From Plasmopara viticola (taxonomy: Eukaryota; Oomycota; Peronosporomycetes; Peronosporales; Peronosporaceae): 64,000 nucleotides of DNA. Location of the stretch: positions 310,001 to 374,000 of the forward strand of contig MBPM02000026.1 of the NCBI GenBank assembly GCA_001695595.3, written 5' to 3'. The notes beneath the pieces are model-generated. The model was not told the DNA's origin. It saw nothing but the letters and a program-made list of their open reading frames with translations, and made no database searches. Below are positions 46,701-55,953 of the stretch, piece after piece; within the stretch, counting starts at the first letter, position 1, and each line of letters starts with the position of its first letter. The translations under genes were made by a program, and so were the position numbers.

Positions 46701-47814
46701 TGTACCTTTTGGGTCCTTGTATATACTTACCTCAGCTATATCGGTATTACAAATACATTACGTTAATTGTAACACAAATCCGGCCTTTTGTTAGAGCAAC
46801 TCAATACGCAACTTTCTACAAAAAAATAATGACGAAGCTTTGCGGCGAGAACGTAGCATAGTGGTCAAATGAAAAAGCACCGGTGGTCGTATACAGCAGA
46901 CAAGATTGGTCCTTTAAGTATACGATAGAGAGAATTTTGCCCAACAAAAGACTTGAAATGAATAGGATAGGTTAAGAATAATCTAATATTGGCAGATTCT
47001 ACTCCATGAAGCAAAACGTGGCTCTGTTAGTGGAAGCTACGCCATGTCCATGAAGTCGAGGCCTCTTCTTGCACGCATACGCCACGCAATTCGCCGTGAG
47101 CCTGCAACTTTGCTGACCTAGCAGAAAATAGTTTTTTTGGATTGTCGGATGTGGTGGCAATTTAAATTTCTGTAGTTTCTGATGGTCAAGTTACTTAATG
47201 CTGGGCCACGGTCTTCCCTGCCTTTAGACCTGAGAAAGGAGACCAGTCTAGGCCAGTTTTCTCGCTACATGTGACCACCCCCCAGTCATACGTATTACTA
47301 TAAGGCTTTGTTGGCCGCTCGCGGGAAAATACTTTTATCTAAGGGTTGAAATTTTTTGGCGTACACACAAAAAAAGGCTTGACAGAGACGAATAAATGAG
47401 TCAACAATATGTGAAATGAAAGTTGCAACGCATTTCCCCGACAGTTGATCCTCAAAACGCAGAAACTTCAGAGGCAACATTTCCACTATGGCCATAAATT
47501 TCGAAGAGATCTTTTTTTTCGAGATCAGCAAGATTGTAGACATGAGGTAGGCATATGCGCGCAAGAACGGATCTAAACTACGTTGTCGTGACGTGTCTAG
47601 TACTGGCAACAGCCCTTCTTACTTCACAAAAGAATCTTCGCGAGGACTAGGTTGTCCTCTAATTTCATCCTTAGATTTTTGATAACGTATACTATCGAAG
47701 TAGTAGCTACTACCAAAAGATAGTCAATCCTGCTTATCACCTTCCAGTTGTTGGCCACTATCAAGCCCATCTAAAAGAACTATAACAAGGAATAGAGAGA
47801 AAATGCACTATGAT
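43779..47814. other. Gene-free stretch, probable decayed repeats
   Basis: Frames are all under about 105 codons and without domains. A stretch near 45025-45055 (gcaacgcgttcggtgcgaca) resembles one near 50908-50935 (gcaacacatttggtgcgaca), the latter just before a copia pol terminus, so copia-derived sequence is likely here too. Nothing else was supported. Confidence 0.45.
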
Positions 47815-48941
47815 GATCACTTGCTAGCAGCTGTATGGAGATGTGTTGGAGGAGTGAATACTGAGGATGTTTCAAGCACTACGAGGATACCATATTCTAC
47901 ACTTAAGAGGTAAGTAAACAAACATAGAAAAGGTTGCATCGAGATTGAAAAAAATCTGGACAGAATTCGAGATTTGATCAGGACGGTGGGGTTAATATTG
48001 TGGATTGCAAAATTAGATTACGGTGTGCGGGTTTCCCTGTTATCAGATCGCAATTTCTTTTAAAAGTGCATGAGATTGCACAAATTACGAACACAAAAAA
48101 TTTAGATCGCTCCGTGAGCCCGGTATAGGATAATACAGGAAATATATTGGTAGCCCTAGCCAGTTTATAGTTGTTCAAGATACTCAAGTAGTCATTCGTA
48201 GCCGTAACTAAGCGTCTGAAGGCGTAATTAAACGTCTGTTTTAGATAGTACCACGGTCCACTAGAATGAGTAACTCAAAGCAGACTAAATGTGCAATATT
48301 GATGAAAAGACACCCAAACTAAAAAAACGTTTGAGCAGTCAAAGGAAGCAAGTTTCGTGTTAATTAAAGGCATAAGAGCAGCGTTTCAGCTATCGTTGAT
48401 AGCACCATACTCCGCCTCAGAACACAATATACCACCAGCTTTCATTCTGTCTGGCAAACGTGTCGCTCGTATTGTGTCAGATGAATGTGTTGCTGGAGGG
48501 GCGACCGTAACGACTACATAGCACGAGAAGATATTCTATAAATGGATTGATCAATTCCACGGATCACTGCCACCAAATGTAGAAAACTATCATTTTAAAA
48601 TTTGATGGATGCAACTCCCATATATCAAATGGAATCGTTACAAAAGCTTTAGAATATGAGAATTTGCTGGATTGCTTGCTGCAAGTGCTACGCATTTAGT
48701 GCAGCCGCTAGACATTGCAAAGGTTTCGATTCTCGAAAAGCGACTTTGTGCATTTATCCAAATGTTTATGCTAAAAATTGGGGAAGTAAACATGGCCAAA
48801 TCTGTATCGATTTGCCTAGCTAGTGGCGCATGGCGTGATGAAATAAAAGATTTAAACTGTACAGCTGAATTTAGAGCGTCTATCTTTTTTTCACCTAAGT
48901 TGGTAAACTTCTTGGGAATATTGAAGCTGTTTACAGATTGA
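47815..48941 (+). mobile_element. Broken pogo-like (DDE_1, Tc1/mariner superfamily) transposase
   Basis: The DNA-binding and catalytic parts of a pogo/Tigger-type transposase are recognisable in order but in different frames. At 47821-47910 LLAAVWRCVGGVNTEDVSST then TRIPYSTLKR is a psq/CENP-B-like helix-turn-helix. At about 48435-48560 there are PPAFILSGKRVARIVSDE and WIDQFHGSLPP. From 48592 ILKFDGCNSHISNGIVTKAL matches the second catalytic Asp block (LLLDGHxSHxS). At 48680-48730 ATHLVQPLDIAKVS is the family LPAHTTHLLQPLDVAVF motif. Several stops and at least two frameshifts separate the blocks, so it is dead. Terminal inverted repeats were not located. Confidence 0.8.
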
Positions 48942-50699
48942 GGGGTCAATACAACTAGGAAGGTGAAGTGGTTGCGATCTGAAGAAGAGATTTACCTAGA
49001 GGTTTTGACGCTGCCACAACCAGCGAGAATGATACGGAAACGGGCGACATTTGGTGTTGCTGGGCGTTTTCAAAATAAATATTGCGCTGAATTGATTTAT
49101 GTCAAAGAGATGAAAGCTAAGAAATAATATGACATTAAGACCAAGGAAGCTGGGTGAGAGTATGGATGCGGTCAACGGACGTTTTAATTCGCAAACATAT
49201 TTTAAAGCTGTTGTGTACCAATATAGCAATTGATGAAATGGCGACTAATTCGATGACACGGTTTATTTTTTTTTATTCTTTATATAATGTTTTGTAATGG
49301 AAATGCTGTGTTAGTAATACGAATCATTGCATGTGTTTGAAATATCTATTGCCTCTTCCACTATACCTCCGATTTCGCACTTCACAACATAGTGTAAAAC
49401 GATTTGCTCAAGCATCGAAGAAGACTACGAATTGGATGACATACGTTTCCGATATACCTGGACAAAAGAATGATAAGGATAAAGGATTGACAGTAAAATT
49501 TAGCCCATCTAGAGCCATATTTTGCCAAGTTTGATTACGTGGAACTAAACGTAATGTTCGTTTTGAAAAGTTTGCGCCTGTACACAAAAAAATCAGTCGA
49601 TAAAGTACCATACCTCAAATGCGATGAAATTTCGTCACACAAGTAGATGATCAGGAAAGTGTTCCCATCATAATGATGCAGGATTTAAATTCAGCCTAAA
49701 ACTATTTAAGGAACCAAGTATATGATTGGTCGAATTTCAATACAAAAGAGTGCCAAGGCCAGTGATTGAACTTTTTAGACGCCGTATTCAATATGATGAC
49801 AATTTACGGAAGTTTTATTCACCCTTTGTCGTGTAGCAAAAAATGTGAACAGACGAACGGTACATGATCTGAGCCTCCATTTTTCGTCTTCGCATATGTG
49901 GTGCGGCACATTTCATGAGCCCCACGCGGCTGAATCTTATTACACCAATGATATAATCAGAGCTGGCAGCTGAGCCTACACTGAAAATGTAGTATATAGA
50001 TAGAGCTCAGTAGGGCATCACGAAGGCCATTGCACCAATATATTACAGTTTGCATCGAACAACTTCCATGTATGGAGAACTTGTTAGCTGGTAAATGCTT
50101 GTATAAAGGATGCTATGCGAATTGGCACAAGCGACTTAGCCGGAAAGATTGTGAGTGGATCGAGCAAGATCAGCAAGCGACACAGGTTAGGACCCGCGTT
50201 CACTAACCGCCCCCAACGCCGGCGACGCTTAGCTACTACGTCCAATATGGGTGACGGTGTGATTGTTCTTGCGTATAACTATTTCTCGCAAACGTTTTTG
50301 CAATATGACAAATATACTTTTTATATATAATTAGCCTGTGTAAGTAATCTGTGACCCCACAGTTCAATAAACTATTTATGTTCCAGCACATTTTGTATGT
50401 CAATTTCAGCTACTTATGAAGACGTTTAAGAATTCAAATAAGCACATTGCCACTCCTATTATTCGTATTTGTTTATCCAAATGTCATTTTTTTAACAGAA
50501 GTTTGAATATTAGCAATCGCGAAAGTTTTTAATTGTCCATGTTTTCTCATACGTTCTTGTGCAGCCTCTTCGATATTAAGATATCTAAGGTTTTTAGCTT
50601 CGACAACGCCAGCATAGTAGTTGCCCTTGCTGCACTTCTTCGCCCACACGTAAGGAGTTTTTGCCTCAGAGTGAAGAATACTGATCAGTAGTCTTCGTA
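48942..50699. other. Gene-free stretch, nothing convincing
   Basis: Short frames only (48996-49229, 49331-49611 on both strands, 50115-50330), none with recognised domains. The first part may include the 3' end of the pogo-like element. Confidence 0.45.
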
Positions 50700-51650
50700 A
50701 ATTACGTGAAAGAACCTAATCGATTGAACAGATTTTGTAGCTGCAACGTATCTAACTGTGGCTTACTAAAGTCGTATTCTCTTGCCGTGTCTACTGCGAA
50801 ACGAAAACAGAAAAGTGCTGACTGGGCTGTCTTACGGAAACTTAGAAAGGTTTGCATGACCAACTTGTACAGCATCCGTCAAAGTTTTTCGTACATAATA
50901 CATTTCTGCAACACATTTGGTGCGACATCTGATGCTCGAAGTAACTGACCTGCCCATGCCTCAAAATTTGGTGGCAGATATTTTAACCAAAATTGGGTGG
51001 GCTCACCATTTTTTCGAGCTGTGGAAACTATAGTGCGAACTTTTTGGCCATGAAAGTAGGAGAATTCGGGAAAGTAAGAAATATTTGCCTGATGTACGTG
51101 AATAAACGTCCGACTTTATGTCAATCAAAGAAAGCTTGTATCCCGAAATACAGATTGAATGCATGGCTTTGCCGCTCAGGGCAACGACCCGGACAAGAAT
51201 TGCTTAATGTTGAAGCTGTCAAAAGTATCGTAGTGCTGTCTTTTTAATTTATTATGTGTCTGTTTAAATAGAATTGATGTTGTACGAGAATGGACAAGTA
51301 TGCGGGACCTGTAGGACCAGTGGGACCTATGGGACCCTGCCAGAGCACTAAACTTGCGTCCCACACAAGCTTACACGTCGGCTTGCTTAAAGAGCCTGTT
51401 AGTGCCGGCAAACTTACCAGCTCAGACTTTATCTTTGGCTTACCAAAAGTCAATAGCAAAACGGACATGGTGGTGTTCATGTAACCCGAACAAGATGATG
51501 CCTTGGGAGGCGAGCAACAGATTTGGTTATGCATACGGTACTGATATATATCGTTTACGGACACGATAGTGTCAGGTAGGGAACCGTGGCTTTTCACTGC
51601 GATTTGGTAGACGCTGTTCCAGCAATCAAAATTACGTTTGTCGATGTCTA
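50700..51650 (+). mobile_element. Ty1/copia remnant: pol C-terminus and probable 3' flank or LTR
   Basis: At 50940-51032 the frame reads VTDLPMPQNLVADILTKIGW followed by AHHFFELWKL and a stop, matching the C-terminal end of copia pol (xxxQxADIFTKxLxxxxFxxLxxxL). Upstream, 50706-50948 is an open frame that probably covers diverged RNase H, with no clear motif. Downstream, about 51137-51290 is repeated directly at about 53281-53415, and about 51600-51630 has a partner near 14070-14100. This fits a 3' LTR or untranslated region shared with other copies. LTR ends were not defined. The frame at 51290-51484 contains Gly-Pro-X repeats, probably by chance. Confidence 0.65.
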
Positions 51651-54273
51651 CCGAAGACTATTTGCAGACAGACATTAAACGGGAAGGGCCAAATTTGTGT
51701 TCGGACAAACACTGCGAAATGTGCGCGCTGAGGCATTACATTCCTTGCTCGGCAAGTTTTCAATAATTGAGTTTGCACTTAATAAAGTATTACACGCATC
51801 TCATTCTTTTAGGGGCTAAGTCTTTTTAGGTCTTTTAAATCTTTTGAACCACCAAACGTAACTTTTAGAGGAGACATAAGCGCAACAGAGGCGGAAAGCT
51901 AACTTACTAAATCCCTATTACTATGGTACCTATGGTCTTTGTTTTCTGAAAGATTCGGAGATCGTGCTTCTTCAGCCACGACATGCCCAAAAATAAGTCA
52001 ATGTATTTATTTAAAGGACAAAAAGTGATTTTGCGCTGTTAAAATCCTCAGAATTCATCAGACAAGTCGATTTTGACCCTAAGGAACATTCCATTGGCTA
52101 GTCAAAGTAAAGTTTACTTATTTCCGTAGCACTCTCTTATAGCATTAGGCCATTGCTTACTGGCTTTCGCACAAACACGTCTGAAGCAAATGGAGAAGGT
52201 CATTCTTTCTAGATTATGTTTATTACCAGATTTTTGAAAAAAAATACTAGCCTTGGAAAAATCGGCTGAACATAATCATCAGAGCAAGGGATGCGATCGC
52301 ATTCGCTCAATACTACGAAATTTTTTTTGTTAATACCTATGGAAATCATATATTATTGTATCGAGAGGATAAGACATTGTTGTATACTATTGCCTATTAC
52401 CAGATATTGGATGTACCTTAACATGACCAAACTTAAACATCGTCGCTGTCGCGGTCCTGAAAGTACAAAGGCTAGCGTACATCTTTGACCTCCCCGAGAA
52501 CAATGCCGATGCACTCAACAGGAAGTCTAAATAGTATAACGATTGTCAGGCCTTCGAGGTAATTTTAAACCAGATGATGAGAGCGTGAGTTTCGAATGCG
52601 GGTAGGGGCGTCCTTCCTTCTATACTCCAACGTGCGGCCAAAATGCTGATTTTACCTACGAGCGTTAGCTGCTTTCGATTACAGAACTCCATAGACTTTT
52701 ATCTGTCTTGCCGAAGAGGGTCCACCAGCTCCAGCGATTTTTGTGGAGTGGGTAACTTCGCTCCTCACAAAGTGCTTTCAGTGCCTTTAAATGAGACTTC
52801 GATGCAACCATGGAGCTATAACTTGAGGGTTTTATTCTTCCTCGATAACCTAATAGGTCCATAATTGCTTAACAGAAGACTCGGCCTATCGCAATGGCCG
52901 GTCATGAGAGCAATATTAAGTGCGTACATTTACACTGCTACTCCATGTGAAAAAGGTGATAGGTCGAAATGAGTGCGGCATCCTCCAGAACTCAAAGTTA
53001 GCGATGGTGTTTGCTGTTAAACCACTGTCACGACCCTCAGTACTATCTTTTTAGTACAATGGGGGGGGCGCTGTCCTCGACCTCTAGCCTCGACCGGCTA
53101 TTAAAACAAACAGCCTTTCAAAATTTCTCTTCCTCGGCCGTATAGCTAGTATGGCAGGGTCTCTAGGTAATACAACTATCGCGTAAGTACCCATACTCGC
53201 CATGTCAGCAAAGTCGAGCGCGGGAAACGATTTCAATAGACGTTGGAAACACTTCAGAGAATGCTATTCAAAGCATCAAGTGTATCCCGAAATACAAATC
53301 GAATACATAGCTTTGCCGCTCAAGACAACGACCTGGACTAGACCTGCCTAATGTTGAAGCTGTTTAAAGTAATCTAGTAAATATTTTCGGTCCGTTCAAA
53401 TAGAATGATTATTGGCGTTGCGAGATCTGCAAAGACAGCATTGTGCTTATGCAAACAGTCGACTAGGCCTATCAAGGAATTTTGGGAACGTGAAATAAGC
53501 AAAGCCAAAACAGTTAATACGCTCTCGAGGCCAGCACAAACCCTTGGATTCCCACAAAGCAGCCGAGAAGCTAATCCTCTGTACGCCAAATAAACATTCA
53601 CCGATGCTGAAGTTAGTTGGTCCTCATACCTTTAGACTTGCTTTAGGTGCTACAATGCCGGCTGATCATCCAAACCAGCCATGCACAATAATAGTGTCGA
53701 AGTGTGTCCAGGCAAAAGATTGTTATGGTTAGGACGATTCTGTAAGCCATCGTGGGGGCCCCCGTGACATCACCAACCACTCTCATAACATACCGCTAGG
53801 CGTATAAACCATTTGTTCGACTCATCTTTACGGATTTGGTGTCAAACATAGCGCTCTAAAAGCGTGCACCAAACATATTCTTTTACAACGCGACTTTCTT
53901 TAAATGAGGGGTTTGTGCAGGTACCAATGCTTGAATATCACTATCCGTTCGATTTTGAATTTAATGCTCGGTATTTTAAGCTTAGAAAATGTCGTACCAT
54001 TTTTCGCAATTTAAGAGAAAAAGAAAAAAATTGAGCTACCGTGCGGTAAAAATGTGCTACAAGCCGTTACATAAAACCGATTAGAAGCTAGGTTTCCGTG
54101 AAGAGGAGCCCTAATATGCATCGGAATTGATACCAGCATTGCATATCATGAAAAGATACTACAATGAGTATATGTCCCCATGAAAAATCGCTAAAAAGGC
54201 TTTTTTTCGCTTTAAATGGCGATCTCCACTGGTAAAATATAGTAGCACTTAAGAAGAATCCGTACGTTCAAAG
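51651..54273. other. Gene-free stretch, repeat-derived
   Basis: No recognised gene; open frames are under 80 codons and conflict between strands (52643-52864, 53374-53732). It includes a direct repeat of the copia-associated segment at 53281-53415. The last roughly 200 bp should hold the promoter of the gene starting at 54274, but no specific element was identified. Confidence 0.5.
53281..53415 (+). repeat. Direct repeat of copia-associated segment 51137-51290
   Basis: tgtatcccgaaata at 51137 recurs at 53281. Then gctttgccgctca, the phrase taatgttgaagctgt, and gt.c.ttcaaatagaat against gtctgtttaaatagaat recur in the same order. Identity is roughly 75-80% with small indels. The spacing is about 2.1 kb. 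The first copy follows a copia pol terminus, so these may be LTR pieces of two related insertions. Confidence 0.7.
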
Positions 54274-55173
54274 ATGACGGAGCTGTCGTTCTTGGCACGC
54301 TTGATACTGACGCTGCTTCTCTTGGCGCTGTCACTATTTGCATACAAATGGCTACGAGTGCAATCTGTGCCTTCTCCTCAGTCATCCATCAAGCAAACAA
54401 AAAAGCGCAGCAAAAAGAAAACAGCCAAGAAATCCGCTTCCCCATCACCGTCTCAAGAATCCCTAGAGAAACCCGAAGCGTATGTAGCTTCGTCTGATCT
54501 TAATGTTGTGGCTCCAGCAACAGCTATCGATGATAATAATGTTAGTGAAAGTGACTCAGACGATGGACTATCGGCTGCGCAGGTGTTGGCCACACGCAAG
54601 TTTAAGCCCAAAAATCTTGGCGGCAAGATCAAGTCATCGCTTTCCCCCACCAATGTCTTTAAATTTGCGGTGGGTCAGAAGGTATTTGCCAAATTTAAAG
54701 GTGAGAAAGAGTGGTTCCCGGCTACAGTGTTGGAACAGCGTAAGGGCAACGAGTATCACTTAAAGTATGACGACGGAGAAGTGGAGTACCGTGTGCCGGC
54801 CGAGTTTATTAAGCTTCAGTCGACTAAAATTGACGAGAAGGCTAAGAGTAGTAAAAATGACTCTGCTGTTGTTGAGTCAAAAATGAAAGCAGACGAAGCT
54901 ACGGTACAGGCGGCATCGTCAAGCTCAGACCTGAGTGAATCAGATGACGATGATGGCTGGCAGGTTGTAGGCACCTCCACTGCTGCCAAACGTCAGCGGC
55001 GTAATCTGCCAGCTGCTGCTCTAGCAGAGCCATTGGTGGATGGACTGACCAAACGTCAGCGCGAAAATCGTCGTAAGAAGGAGCGACAACGCGAGAAAAA
55101 GGAATTACTCCGTCAACATGCCCAGAAAGACGACTTGGACGCTCGCGCTCGCTGGCGCTACGTGCCTTCATAA
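54274..55173 (+). CDS. Membrane-anchored Tudor-like domain protein
   Basis: An intronless 299-aa protein starting at an ATG (MTELSFLARLILTLLLLALS). Residues 5-27 form one strong hydrophobic helix, followed at once by a Lys-rich stretch (KKRSKKKTAKK). This fits a single-pass signal anchor, or an outer-membrane anchor, with the body in the cytosol. A Ser/Asp-rich linker follows, then a small Tudor/Agenet-like barrel at about 131-180 (VGQKVFAKFKGEKEWFPATV, YHLKYDDGEVEYRVPAEFI). The aromatic and acidic positions of such folds are present. A second acidic linker and a basic helix (KRQRENRRKKERQREKK) end the protein. Tudor domains usually bind methylated Lys/Arg or RNA-protein complexes. I know no precise orthologue; the anchored-Tudor layout recalls animal AKAP1 or TDRKH only in outline. 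It converges on the next gene with a 63-bp gap. Confidence 0.85.
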   Translation: MTELSFLARLILTLLLLALSLFAYKWLRVQSVPSPQSSIKQTKKRSKKKTAKKSASPSPSQESLEKPEAYVASSDLNVVAPATAIDDNNVSESDSDDGLSAAQVLATRKFKPKNLGGKIKSSLSPTNVFKFAVGQKVFAKFKGEKEWFPATVLEQRKGNEYHLKYDDGEVEYRVPAEFIKLQSTKIDEKAKSSKNDSAVVESKMKADEATVQAASSSSDLSESDDDDGWQVVGTSTAAKRQRRNLPAAALAEPLVDGLTKRQRENRRKKERQREKKELLRQHAQKDDLDARARWRYVPS

Positions 55174-55236
55174 AGAACTTTAATAACTCGTGACTACTGA
55201 AGCTTTGCACGCTATGTAGGGTTTCTAGCTTCTTAA

Positions 55237-55787
55237 CTACATAATAAACACTTGAGGAACGGCTGGAAGTCCTCGACGTTTGCCGCTCGTAATTTGGTGC
55301 TTATTTCCACAGCCCTCATTTGGATTCGTAAGTGAGAGACGTTGAGAGACGCAGCCCACTTCTCGGAATTTCACTAAGTACTCGTCTTGAAGAATCCTCT
55401 TGGCTTCCGTGTCAATGCCACGAGTCGGGCGTGGCTTCAGTGAGTCATACGCCTTAGCAGAGAACTTGTGCTCATACTGAATGCTCGCCAGCGTCTTTCG
55501 ATAGGAGCGTGCTTGATTGCTTCTTTCTTCTTGAGATTCTAGCCGGCGGTAGATTTTTGTCATTGGCTTTGAAGCCGCAACACGAGCAGCACGTTGCTGA
55601 TCTGGAACATGGGCGTACGCCGCAGCTTGCGCGAGCTGCAGATAAACGAGGTTAACTCCATGTACTTAAATAGCTTAGCTGCAAAAATGTCACCAAAGCA
55701 ACTTACCTGGCCGCGTAGCTGCTCCAATTCTTGGTTAGTAAGGCGACCTTTCACACCGAGAGTCACGTGTTCTGTAGCTGGCGGCAT
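55237..55787 (-). CDS. Small conserved-looking protein with one intron, function unknown
   Basis: This is a spliced gene: exon 1 is 55707-55787 (ATG, 27 codons, MPPATEHVTLGVKGRLTNQE...), the intron 55636-55706 (71 bp, GTAAGT at the donor and TCTGCAG at the acceptor), exon 2 55235-ish to 55635 ending at the stop at 55237. Removing the intron restores one frame of 159 aa; unspliced, the first frame runs into a stop. Exon 2 begins LAQAAAYAHVPDQQRAARVA and continues TKIYRRLESQEERSNQARSY. The protein is basic and partly helical, with no signal peptide, membrane helix or catalytic motif. I do not recognise the family. It is transcribed divergently from the kinesin-like gene over a 166-bp spacer and converges with the Tudor-like gene. 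Confidence 0.8.
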
Positions 55788-55953
55788 GTAGCAACTCAGT
55801 CGACGTTCAATGAAAGAAATCTGACATGTTGTTGATGGGATTCTATATGTGTCGACATCTCGCTATACTTGGCGACTGCAATGCGACCATTCATGCAAAT
55901 CATAAAAAACTCCTACCACCTTTCATCTAAAAAAGTTTGTCGAGGAGAGGACA
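55788..55953. promoter_or_regulatory. Compact divergent promoter region (166 bp)
   Basis: The start codons of the small spliced gene (-) and the kinesin-like gene (+) are only 166 bp apart, so this spacer must contain both 5' leaders and both core promoters. No TATA box is evident. Read on the minus strand there is a ttctttcattgaacg segment that loosely recalls an oomycete initiator-like CATT core, but this is weak. Confidence 0.55.

Noticed and set aside
51290..51484. Collagen-like Gly-Pro-X stretch (YAGPVGPVGPMGPC)
   Set aside because: Only four triplets, generated by a short ggacc-containing DNA repeat next to a copia relic; not enough for a collagen-like gene.
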